From: Andalucia godoyi
Lineage: Eukaryota; Discoba; Jakobea; Jakobida; Andaluciidae
Assembly (NCBI GenBank): GCA_009859145.1
Contig: VRVR01000045.1
Span: 1 to 29,313, forward strand
Length of the DNA: 29,313 nt
Direction: 5' to 3'
The translations under genes were made by a program, and so were the position numbers. Numbering within the stretch: position 1 is the first letter of the stretch; every line of letters begins with the position of its first letter. Below, one piece after another: positions 7,887 to 15,610 of the stretch. The notes beneath the pieces are model-generated. The model was not told where the DNA came from and ran no database searches. It saw only the letters and a list, made by a program, of their open reading frames with translations.

Positions 7887-8972
7887 CTAAGGAAGAGCGG
7901 AACGGTTGTTGTGGATTGATCGTTGAACCTCTTCTGCATGACGGAGACTGTCGGTGTCAGGCAACAAATGTGTGGCACTTTGAGCCACTGCCAGACTGTT
8001 TTCAAGGTCCTTCTTGGAAAGCCTGTTGTTGCAAAAATCCACAGACAGTGAGTTCCATGCTCCTTCCAGGTCGCTCGCACTTCGAAGATAACAGTACCGC
8101 GCAAGCAAGATCTTATTCTGGAATTGCAGAAATGGGTGAAGAAGGAAAGGGGGTACAACAGAACAAAAAGACATAAACAGCGACGGAGGGAAAAAGATCG
8201 CTGCAGCGGAAGCAATTCCAGCCACACCAGACGCGAGCACGATACAAACCTCAAGATTTCTTTGCAGAACTTTTGCTTGTTCGAAGAGAACGCCTTTGGA
8301 TTCTTGCAAGTCGTTGTCAAATCCATTGAATTGAGGACGAAGGTTCTTCTTCCACTCTGACCATTGGGACACCATCAGTTTCTTACTCTCTGCCTTTTCC
8401 TTTTGAAACTCGGTCACATTCTGGAAAACCTTCCTGCCGCCGTGGAGCCATTTGTAATAGGATGCATCAGAGACATAGTCACGCGCCAGATTGCATTTGG
8501 TCTGCATCATGTCCTTCAGAGAGACAACCACGTCTTCTTCATAAGCAAGGCGCTCCGAGTTGCGCATTTCGGAGTCCAGCGAGTCAAACCGGTTGAGAAG
8601 TTGTCTGTACAAACGACTAGCATCAGAGTGTTCTTTTTGCCAAACTTCGAGATAATCAGAAAAATGAATACTGCCAATCGTCGAGGTGGCAAATGTTGAC
8701 AACGCAGCAGTAGCCCTCAACAACTTACTCGACGCGAACCGGCCAAGTGTCAACGATTGCAAGCACGCAGTGAGACCTGCTGAAATCCATAAACTGGCCC
8801 ATGTAATCTTTTGGATTTTGGAAACAAAATCGCGTTCTGCTTCGTGGCAATTGTACGCAATCAACGTACCTCGGCGTTGATTCCAATACAAGGATCTCAA
8901 GGAAGGTCTGGAGTGGGTCGCGAATACGTCAGTAACAGAGTCTGGAAAAAAGAGGTCATGGTCGAAGAGCAT
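7887..8972 (-). CDS. Multi-pass protein with two 2TM hairpins, SLATT-like candidate effector
   Basis: This 361-residue protein starts at an ATG (8972-8970). Residues about 57-77 and 85-103 are a pair of hydrophobic helices, followed by a helical stretch with EVWQKEHSDASRLYRQLLNR, which fits the pattern after the hairpin in SLATT domains (H, small-A-S, Y, L). A second hydrophobic pair lies at about 240-284 (CIVLASGVAGIASAAAIFF; FMSFCSVVPPFLLHPFL) and is again followed by a helix with a similar pattern (ARYCYLRSASDLEGAWNSL). The protein thus looks like two 2TM units joined by a charged helical linker. From family knowledge, SLATT (SMODS and SLOG-associating 2TM) proteins are predicted pore-forming effectors of nucleotide-messenger systems. 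Here it is the next same-strand gene 3' of a CD-NTase-like gene, 225 bp away. The similarity is by pattern only; a generic membrane protein remains possible. Confidence 0.5.
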   Translation of the reverse strand: MLFDHDLFFPDSVTDVFATHSRPSLRSLYWNQRRGTLIAYNCHEAERDFVSKIQKITWASLWISAGLTACLQSLTLGRFASSKLLRATAALSTFATSTIGSIHFSDYLEVWQKEHSDASRLYRQLLNRFDSLDSEMRNSERLAYEEDVVVSLKDMMQTKCNLARDYVSDASYYKWLHGGRKVFQNVTEFQKEKAESKKLMVSQWSEWKKNLRPQFNGFDNDLQESKGVLFEQAKVLQRNLEVCIVLASGVAGIASAAAIFFPPSLFMSFCSVVPPFLLHPFLQFQNKILLARYCYLRSASDLEGAWNSLSVDFCNNRLSKKDLENSLAVAQSATHLLPDTDSLRHAEEVQRSIHNNRSALP

Positions 8973-9197
8973 ACCCGTCCCACTTTTTCTGTTCTACCGC
9001 ATGGTCAGCCGCAGTTGGCGCAGCAGAAAATAAAGACGTGAAAAGACCCATGATGAAAGGGTTCCCAGAGGAGACTAGAATGGAGCAAAGGAGAAAAAGG
9101 AGAAGGAAGCCAAAACATTGCAGAATTGCCAAGCATTGAATTCTGCCCCGCCACGATTTTGCCGAAGATCGAGAATTTTACGTGTACATCAGACGAA
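8973..9197. promoter_or_regulatory. Spacer between CD-NTase-like and SLATT-like genes
   Basis: These 225 bp separate the stop of the nucleotidyltransferase from the ATG of the 2TM gene on the minus strand. This is long enough for a 3' end and a small promoter. No distinct motif was found. Confidence 0.4.
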
Positions 9198-10202
9198 TTA
9201 ATAAAGTTCAAAAAAATTCGTCAACAACTGGCATGTAGTCCCATATCGAAAGGCCGAAAGAATATCTGCAATATCTGCAGCTAAACGATAACGAGCGGCA
9301 AGTCGCTGTTGTTCATGTTGTGTTTGCAATGGCACCTGCGGCTTAAACTTGGCAAACAAATCCACTTGCTGATCGTATGGATCGGCCAAACAGGAAAAGG
9401 AAACGCCCTTGAACAAACACAGAAGAGTACGAATGAGCACTCTTTCCTGCAGATAGCTGTTGTCGGCAAGAGGAAAATCGGCAATCGATGCCATCACTGC
9501 TTGCTTGACGGAAAATGAAGAAACTTGCCTCCAAAACGCACGTTTCTGCACATTTCGCAGATGCTTCACCGTACGAATCACGTCTTGAAAAGCAGGGAAT
9601 GACTGTCAAAAGAAAGAGCGTAAGATTCGATGATGAGGGTATACAAAAGCAGCAAAGAGACATACGCTGACAGCAGCGACGGTTGAACGATGCTCGTCGT
9701 CGAGATGACTATCGTCCCAGGCGCTGTCATTTTGCCGTGAAGGGACTTTCCATTTCCCATCCTTGAAAATTGCGGGCAGCAAGTCATACTCGAATTCTTC
9801 CGTGTCCACAACTTCGACAGACACGCGATTTCTGATCGCACTGTGAATTCCAACCTGTTCACGGACGAATGATGCAAACTGCTTCAATACGGTGCGGGAA
9901 GCCGGCTCTGGAGCAGAAGAGTCCAACATGATACGACAGAGTAGATCCACATCCGATCCAGAGGGAACGTCCAGGCCCTGAATCGAACTGCCGGCTAGCT
10001 TGATCCCTCCCGTCAACTTGTAATTCTTCTGAAGAAACTTTTTTGTCAATTTGCGCTCCGCAACAGGACGGCTGGGAGAAAGAATACGTCTCATGCGGTC
10101 TACGAGCTCGCTACGAGCTTGCTGTTGCTCGGGTCCCAGGCGAAGACGACTGGACACAGGCTTCGGACGCTCTCGAAGAGACTTCAAAACATCGATTGAC
10201 AC
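9198..10202 (-). CDS. OAS/CD-NTase-like nucleotidyltransferase, two exons
   Basis: Exon 1 spans 10202-9666 and exon 2 spans 9602-9198, joined in phase 0 across a 63-nt intron, giving about 313 residues counted from 10202. Residues 71-86 hold the nucleotidyltransferase signature GSSIQG...GSDVD, with D84 and D86 as metal ligands. The third acid is D140 in FEYDLLPAI, closely matching the DVLPAF-type motif of oligoadenylate synthetases. Exon 2 supplies the helical C-terminal half expected of the OAS/cGAS/CD-NTase fold (DVIRTVKHLRNVQKR, LADPYDQQVDLF, AARYRLAADIADILSA). All three acids are intact, so nucleotide second-messenger or oligonucleotide synthesis is plausible; the product is unknown. The first codon after the upstream in-frame TGA is GTG, and the first internal ATG is residue 37, so the true N-terminus is unresolved. 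It lies between a CD-NTase fusion gene and a SLATT-like gene on the same strand. Confidence 0.82.
9603..9665 (-). other. Spliceosomal-type intron (63 nt) in the CD-NTase-like gene
   Basis: On the minus strand the donor is AGC|GTATGTCTC and the acceptor is TTCTTTTGACAG|TCATTCC. The pyrimidine-rich 3' part contains TCTTACG as a branch-point candidate. Removing it joins the N-terminal catalytic half to the OAS-like C-terminal half in frame, whereas both exon frames close shortly inside the intron. This is the best-supported intron in the window and calibrates intron size and signals for this genome. Confidence 0.8.
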
Positions 10203-10430
10203 TCAATTTTGAAAGTCGTCGGCAAAGTCCCTACACTTCTTCAAGAACTCATCCACATGTTCTTCCACATTCTGAAAATCGTTTGCAAATCGGCGACACT
10301 CTTCTGAAAATGGCACCATTTTGTGAGGCTGCGATTTCGAGAAAACAAAATGTCGAGGCTTTGGTTTCTGGTCAGAAGAAACAGTCAACCGGGTCTTTTT
10401 CTCGGTGATTCGGACCCCGGTCTCTTTCAT
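10203..10430 (-). CDS. Short frame directly upstream of, and in frame with, the CD-NTase-like gene
   Basis: The frame starts with an ATG (10430-10428), runs 75 codons and ends in TGA at 10205-10203. The next codon begins the open nucleotidyltransferase frame, so both share one frame with a single stop between them. The peptide is basic at the N-terminus and ends with a duplicated motif, EECRRFANDFQN then KKCRDFADDFQN, predicted helical. It could be exon 1 of the CD-NTase gene (the stop removed by an intron I cannot place with confidence, for example one ending at CCTGTGTCCAG near 10150), an upstream ORF, or the N-terminus of a readthrough product. It begins only 88 bp after the stop of the 1616-residue gene. 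Confidence 0.4.
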   Translation of the reverse strand: MKETGVRITEKKTRLTVSSDQKPKPRHFVFSKSQPHKMVPFSEECRRFANDFQNVEEHVDEFLKKCRDFADDFQN

Positions 10431-10474
10431 TACGTCAGGATCTCCGACGAAACTAAGCTGCTGGGAAAAGAGCG

Positions 10475-10523
10475 TTTATTTCCATCCATCCGAGTCCACC
10501 GTTTCACAAACATCACGTTTATT
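10475..10523 (-). promoter_or_regulatory. Candidate polyadenylation signals of the 1616-residue gene
   Basis: Two AATAAA hexamers occur on the minus strand. One overlaps the stop codon (10523-10518, within CAATAAACG) and one lies about 38 nt downstream (10480-10475). They would place the 3' end of the large transcript before the next ATG at 10430. I did not find the same hexamer after every gene in the window, so the assignment is tentative. Confidence 0.3.
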
Positions 10524-13500
10524 GTGACATGTAGCTACTCGCGCATCTCTTGAAGAAGTCCAGCGCATCGGAAGGCGGAAGAGCGATCCACGAATTCAGT
10601 AGCGCAATGTACGCCTCCTTGGTTGACCGATTTTCCTGTTTTCGAAGAAGACGCAGCACATCCGAATCGGGATCATTGGGAGCTGGAAACTTTGCGTCAA
10701 TATCCGGGCTTTGGAGAGAGGCAAGTATGACGCAAACATATCCCTGAAACAGTTCCATGAAACTGCTGTCATGCCACTTCTCCAGTGTCGTTTGAGAAGC
10801 AAATACAATTGCTGCTTGCTCGAATGCACACGAGGGTATCTGAAGTTTCAAATGATGTGCCTCCACATGGTTCACCATTTTCAAAACCTTGATGATAGCA
10901 CAAAAGCCCTTGTAAACATTGTTCAGTTCCTCTATGTTCCTACGCGCACCAACGTTCTGGGATACTTTGAAATCGCCATTTTTTCCATCCAGAAGTAGAA
11001 ATTTTCCAGCCAGAGTCTGCAAAGCGGGTAGCAAATCTACTTGAGCAATATCGGGGCTGTGTGGATCTCGAAGAGACACCGAGAATCGAATCTTGCCGTC
11101 AGTACGACAACTATCAACAACAACCGGTTTATGGCCTTTCGACTCCTCCTGAAGGACTTTCTTCAACGCATCGATAAAGAGGTTTCCGAGGAGTCTTACT
11201 TGCTCCGGGTTCACGGGTTGATTGACCGGAGAAGGCCAAGTTGCAACATTCTCTTGACCATCGTACTGGACACGCGTAGCGAGATTGGAGTTCAAGACTA
11301 CTACCACATCCATATCAGGATCGAACAGATTCGTTTGGTTCGCGATACTCCCACACAATACGGGTTCTGGAGTTAGGGTCAATGAGGGCAATTCTGTTGA
11401 ATGGGCTGAACGTAGCACAGCCCATATAGAACAAATCGCAATTCTTAGAGAATCAAAAAACCTGTTAAAACGGTGAAGCCGACTGTTCAGAATGCTTTCA
11501 TCTTGTTTGAGTTGGGACAAAAACTGCCACAAACCAGCATCCTCTCTGGTTTTCCCAATACGCGTAGAACTAAGCAAATTTTGTATTGCGTTCGAACTGT
11601 CTTCAAGAGAACGTGTTACGTGCTTCCGTGAATCAGCGTCTTGTAGTAAGGTCTCTGATCGAATGGACATGCGTTCTGAACCGGCGCCACTCAATGGAAC
11701 GCCAGAATACGGTGCAGAGTTCCCAGAAGGCATGGAGTTCGGATGCATCGGCTCTGGTTGCTTCGTCTTTGACCCTCCAACGATTCTGCGTGGTATTTGA
11801 GCCCCGCGAAACGCTCTTTCTTTCCATTGAAGAATCGATGAATCGTCGAATGGTTCGCCCTTGAAGACAATTTGGTGGAATTCACTGTTGGGGTGCGCAG
11901 CATGCAACTGTTCCAAAAGACCTCGAATTTCCATCCACCGAATTTCGCCATTCGACGTTCGAACCACCAAAAAAAAGAGCGAGGATGACTGACTCCAGTA
12001 TCGATGGTGTCGGAGGTTCCGGATGCGAAGTATTTCCTCGCCATTTGCTTTCGTGTGAAGATGTGAATCGCCCGATTTCAACTGCAGATAGACACGTTGA
12101 CCAGTGGCTTGATGACCATCGTTCTTAAACTCGATTTCCATGTCGATTCCGTGATCCGAAGTCGTGAGCTCGCGGCAGATCTGCCTGGCTTCCGACACCT
12201 TCGCAATGACTTCTCCCACAAGCACCCGTTCCTTGCTTTCATTATCCAGTGCATGGTTTGTTTGATCGTTCAGTTCCGCCACGCGCAAATCAATCTCAGG
12301 ATCAGCAAATTGCTTTTCAATATCATCTTCAAAAGGCATCTTCTCTTCGCACAATGGACAACAAATGTATGTCTTTCCAATCTCTTTCCTTTGTCGAGCG
12401 ATATCATTATCTGACGGTGATCCACAGGTGCACACATAATGGCGAATTCGCACAATGTCTTTTGCATTCTTCTGTTGAAGATGATTGTGAATGAACTGGC
12501 AAAACACAATCTTCTCGCCGATTTCAATCTCGGGATCGAAAAAGACCTCCAGCAACCCGTTTCGCTCCTCGGTACCAGGAGCCAGTTTGAATCCCATAAT
12601 CTTCGAATCACTTTTCTTCGATGAAAATTCAGCAGCACGCATCCAAAGCCCTTTCTTTTTGAACTCGCCTGTGTAGTGCATTCGGATGACCAGAGTTGAA
12701 TAAATGTCATCCGCAGGCCCCGAAAACAAATAGGAGACCAGCAAGGATGCACGGTGAACCAGTGAAGGAGGCTCCATTCGACACAAGGCCGGGAAATACA
12801 AGAACGTTGCATCTCCACGAATTGCTTCTCTCAAGCATATCGTCTGCTTGGTGAACGTATGGTCCAGGCCATGAAGCATCATCCGGTGCTCATGGTCCGA
12901 GACTGACACAGACAACTCGGCTCGATGAACAAAGTCACCGCGCAGCAAATCTTGGTGCGGAAAGCTTCCTCGTTGCTCAGGATCCGAAGACACTGCTTTC
13001 ACTAATTCTTGTCCATACTCGCTCATCAACGATGGACGCAGTAGATAGTACGATGCAAACTGCAGCGGCCATATCAGTCCAACAGCGCACATCATGTTCA
13101 CTACAGCTTTCACGCCGTCATCCGTGCATTGAACGGGGCCAAGACGACTCTTCATCTCGGAGAGCAACTCTTCCAGTGTGATCAGCGACTTTGTTTTCAC
13201 GTCGTCCTTGAAAGCCAGAATTTCCCTGCTTATGTGTTGATACCGATTCGAAGAGGAACTCCATGGAATGTTTTCCCAATTGATACGCTGAACGATTTCT
13301 TGCGAAAGTTCTGCACAGCCTGTGTTTTTCAGGGCACTGGTCTCGAAAATACAATCTACAAAGCCTCTCTTTCGAGCAACAGCAGCGACACTTTCCTTTG
13401 GAACACGCCATCGGCGTGCATCGCAACGACCAGCCACCAGAATCTTCGTTACTGGCTTGTCTTGCATCACGTATGAGACCAGTCGATCCCAATCCGAAAT

Positions 13501-15369
13501 CGTTTCGACAACATTCGATTTTTGAGGATCGACAACGAGGATCACCAAGGATGCGTCGTGCATGAAGAGCTGATGAATCAGCCGTTGATCTGCTTGCCCG
13601 CCAAAATCCCACAACAGAATCTCTCGTTGCGATGTCGAGTCGTTGTTCGAATGATTAGAGCTTAAAGGCCATCTTGTTGACCATGCGCCAACCGTCGAGC
13701 ATCTCCCTGGATCGAACTCATCGTTCGAGAGACGCTGCGCCAATCCCGTTTTTCCTGCCGAGGTGTCACCAACAATGAGCACTTTGGCATTCATGTAAAG
13801 ATGATCGTTACTTGCAGAAGAAGGATTGAAACCCGATCCTGAAGAGCTTTGAGCAAAAATGCTCGTTAAATCCCAATAGTGAAGTGTTGCTATGTTGGAA
13901 CACGAGATTAACTCATTCGGGTTGGTGAACGACCATGTTAAAGCCATCATTGGTGCAAGAGAATACATGGCTGCCAGAACAGAGCCTTGAAAAGCATTCC
14001 AAACGCGAATTTGAAAATTGCGATGACCAGACACAAAACGTGGATCATCCTGGGCATACCACAGAAGGCACAAAACCTCAGACTGAGATTCCAATATTCC
14101 CACCAACTTGTCGTTTTGTAGATCCCAATGGAAGATGCAAGAGGAGGATGCTTTCGACACGACAAGAAGATACCGTTCACAAGGACTCCACGAAACAACT
14201 AACGCTTCAATGGATGAACCCAACGGAAAAGGGCATCGGTGGACAATGCGGGCTCCATTCTCTGCCAAAACATCCCAAGCTACAATAGCGTCAGATGATA
14301 TGGACAACAGATGATGTCCATTCGAAGAACAAAGTAAGGATTGCACTTGAGAATGATGACCAAGCCGGCCCGAATTCACACAGGTCCAATTTTCTGCAGT
14401 GGGAAGCGACGCCACATAGAGTTGACCAATCTTGTCCATCCCATACACTCGATTGTTAAAGGCACATAAAGCAACGAAATCCGTAGGCATGGGTTCAGTG
14501 ACAAGTTTGCAGGAACTTTCTGAATCAAGCGCAGAAACCAGCACTAGGTTTGGTTGCTTCTCCATGAAACCCAGACGCTTGGACAGGAACAGACATTCTT
14601 CACGAGATAGCTTACCATGAGCAACAGATATTGGCACAGAAAGATCAGTTCGTTGAAGCTGAGGGTTCCGTAAAACACGGTGTTTTTCAGCAGATTCCCC
14701 AAGCAAAACAACAAACCACTGCCTTGCATCCTGGAAAAACAAATGCCTTCCATCGAACGAGAAATCTGCCTTCGTAGCACCACCAGACAGTTCTTCTGAA
14801 CAAAAAAGTACTGCCAAAGAACAGCTGATGAGTTGGGATGCAGCAAATGCAGCAGACACGGATATCAAGATTTCCCGTTCAATTTGAGAAGGTCGATTTG
14901 AAACATCGTAGAATTTGACGGTCAAGGCGTGGCGCATTGTCTTGGAACGTTCGTGAACTGGAAAAAATTCTGACAAGCTTTGCGGCAAGAAAGAAGCGAT
15001 AGGAAACTCGTTCACTTCTTTGCTGTCGGCAACTCGGAAAGGTTGCGCTTCGGCATCAAGGGTCTCGATAAACCGTCGAATTCGGACAGCAGATCGACTC
15101 TCATCCGAATAACCCCTGCTGACAAACACAACATGGATCACGTTCCTTTCGTTAAATTTTTCACTCGTGAAAGTCTGATGTATGAATTCTTTCAATGCGA
15201 TTTCATTCGACTCGTCCAACCGTTCATCAACGGCCACCCTATTGTGCCTGAACGAAGACAGGCTGTGCAATCGGATGAAACGGGCGCTTGTCGTCAGCAG
15301 TTCATAACCATTCTTGCTGCACAGCGACCACAAACTTAGAGCGTAGGGTCTCCCACTGAGGTCCGTCAT
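10519..15369 (-). CDS. WD40-Roc-COR-Zn ribbon-DUF4365-like nuclease-OAS/CD-NTase fusion (1616 aa)
   Basis: This is a single uninterrupted frame from an ATG (15369-15367). Residues 1-290 are unrecognised and may contain further propeller blades. Residues about 290-505 show WD40-like repeats (WDV 365, WDL 415, WNA 457, WDL 499). Residues about 528-700 are a Roc GTPase, with G1 GDTSAGKT 534-541, G3 DFGGQ 588-592 and G5-like SAL 678-680; the G4 position reads GRCD, not NKxD. Residues about 705-975 fit a COR region. C980, C982, C1003/C1004 and C1007 look like a zinc ribbon. Residues about 1050-1150 resemble the DUF4365 PD-(D/E)XK family (GIDMEIEF with D1076; YLQLKSG with Q1096/K1098; then HHRYW). 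Residues about 1290-1616 are an OAS/CD-NTase-like domain, with GS 1340-1341, PDMD 1351-1354 and a third acid D1445 in QVDLLPAL. I infer a sensor plus GTPase switch with two effector activities. Paralogous chemistry is encoded by the next gene downstream. Confidence 0.85.
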   Translation of the reverse strand: MTDLSGRPYALSLWSLCSKNGYELLTTSARFIRLHSLSSFRHNRVAVDERLDESNEIALKEFIHQTFTSEKFNERNVIHVVFVSRGYSDESRSAVRIRRFIETLDAEAQPFRVADSKEVNEFPIASFLPQSLSEFFPVHERSKTMRHALTVKFYDVSNRPSQIEREILISVSAAFAASQLISCSLAVLFCSEELSGGATKADFSFDGRHLFFQDARQWFVVLLGESAEKHRVLRNPQLQRTDLSVPISVAHGKLSREECLFLSKRLGFMEKQPNLVLVSALDSESSCKLVTEPMPTDFVALCAFNNRVYGMDKIGQLYVASLPTAENWTCVNSGRLGHHSQVQSLLCSSNGHHLLSISSDAIVAWDVLAENGARIVHRCPFPLGSSIEALVVSWSPCERYLLVVSKASSSCIFHWDLQNDKLVGILESQSEVLCLLWYAQDDPRFVSGHRNFQIRVWNAFQGSVLAAMYSLAPMMALTWSFTNPNELISCSNIATLHYWDLTSIFAQSSSGSGFNPSSASNDHLYMNAKVLIVGDTSAGKTGLAQRLSNDEFDPGRCSTVGAWSTRWPLSSNHSNNDSTSQREILLWDFGGQADQRLIHQLFMHDASLVILVVDPQKSNVVETISDWDRLVSYVMQDKPVTKILVAGRCDARRWRVPKESVAAVARKRGFVDCIFETSALKNTGCAELSQEIVQRINWENIPWSSSSNRYQHISREILAFKDDVKTKSLITLEELLSEMKSRLGPVQCTDDGVKAVVNMMCAVGLIWPLQFASYYLLRPSLMSEYGQELVKAVSSDPEQRGSFPHQDLLRGDFVHRAELSVSVSDHEHRMMLHGLDHTFTKQTICLREAIRGDATFLYFPALCRMEPPSLVHRASLLVSYLFSGPADDIYSTLVIRMHYTGEFKKKGLWMRAAEFSSKKSDSKIMGFKLAPGTEERNGLLEVFFDPEIEIGEKIVFCQFIHNHLQQKNAKDIVRIRHYVCTCGSPSDNDIARQRKEIGKTYICCPLCEEKMPFEDDIEKQFADPEIDLRVAELNDQTNHALDNESKERVLVGEVIAKVSEARQICRELTTSDHGIDMEIEFKNDGHQATGQRVYLQLKSGDSHLHTKANGEEILRIRNLRHHRYWSQSSSLFFLVVRTSNGEIRWMEIRGLLEQLHAAHPNSEFHQIVFKGEPFDDSSILQWKERAFRGAQIPRRIVGGSKTKQPEPMHPNSMPSGNSAPYSGVPLSGAGSERMSIRSETLLQDADSRKHVTRSLEDSSNAIQNLLSSTRIGKTREDAGLWQFLSQLKQDESILNSRLHRFNRFFDSLRIAICSIWAVLRSAHSTELPSLTLTPEPVLCGSIANQTNLFDPDMDVVVVLNSNLATRVQYDGQENVATWPSPVNQPVNPEQVRLLGNLFIDALKKVLQEESKGHKPVVVDSCRTDGKIRFSVSLRDPHSPDIAQVDLLPALQTLAGKFLLLDGKNGDFKVSQNVGARRNIEELNNVYKGFCAIIKVLKMVNHVEAHHLKLQIPSCAFEQAAIVFASQTTLEKWHDSSFMELFQGYVCVILASLQSPDIDAKFPAPNDPDSDVLRLLRKQENRSTKEAYIALLNSWIALPPSDALDFFKRCASSYMSQ

Positions 15370-15582
15370 TGTGTATCAAGAACAGCATCACAGCAAAAAC
15401 AGCAAAACAAAGCAGGAGAAAAAGAATGTTACTCTAGGAAAGCAACTGGGCTGTGGAAGTCAAGACCAAAGCTTGGGTCCAGACTCGAGAGGCAAGACCC
15501 AAGTCACGTAGGGCAGCCAGCAGACAGCAAGCAGACAGCTGCATGTCGTAGCTGTCGTGTTTTCTGCACTAGTGGTGTGAGC
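15370..15582. promoter_or_regulatory. Upstream region of the 1616-residue gene
   Basis: The presumed promoter region contains a perfect 8-bp inverted repeat, CTTGGGTC at 15472-15479 and GACCCAAG at 15496-15503, about 105-135 bp upstream of the ATG. It also has a direct repeat AGCAGACAGC at 15519-15528 and 15530-15539. The inverted repeat could be a dyad operator-like site or chance. No TATA-like element is obvious. Confidence 0.35.
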
Positions 15583-15610
15583 CGACCGAAGTCGATTTTA
15601 GGCGAACTCG
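15583..15610 (+). repeat. Left inverted repeat of the candidate element
   Basis: This holds the 17-bp core shared with the right copy plus GCGAACTCG. The core folds on itself (CGAC-CGAA-GTCG). The repeat is directly followed by a 14-bp palindrome, CGAACTCGAGTTCG, at 15603-15616. Confidence 0.6.

Noticed and set aside
7887-10202. Bacterial contamination carrying a true CBASS operon
   Set aside because: The contig has telomere repeats, and the CD-NTase-like gene needs a GT-AG intron to be complete; there are no Shine-Dalgarno-spaced overlapping genes.
258-10430. Reassigned stop codons (UAA or UGA read as sense)
   Set aside because: Two in-frame stops join homologous or adjacent coding segments, but UAA ends the 1616-residue gene and UGA ends others at sensible places, so a general code change is not needed.
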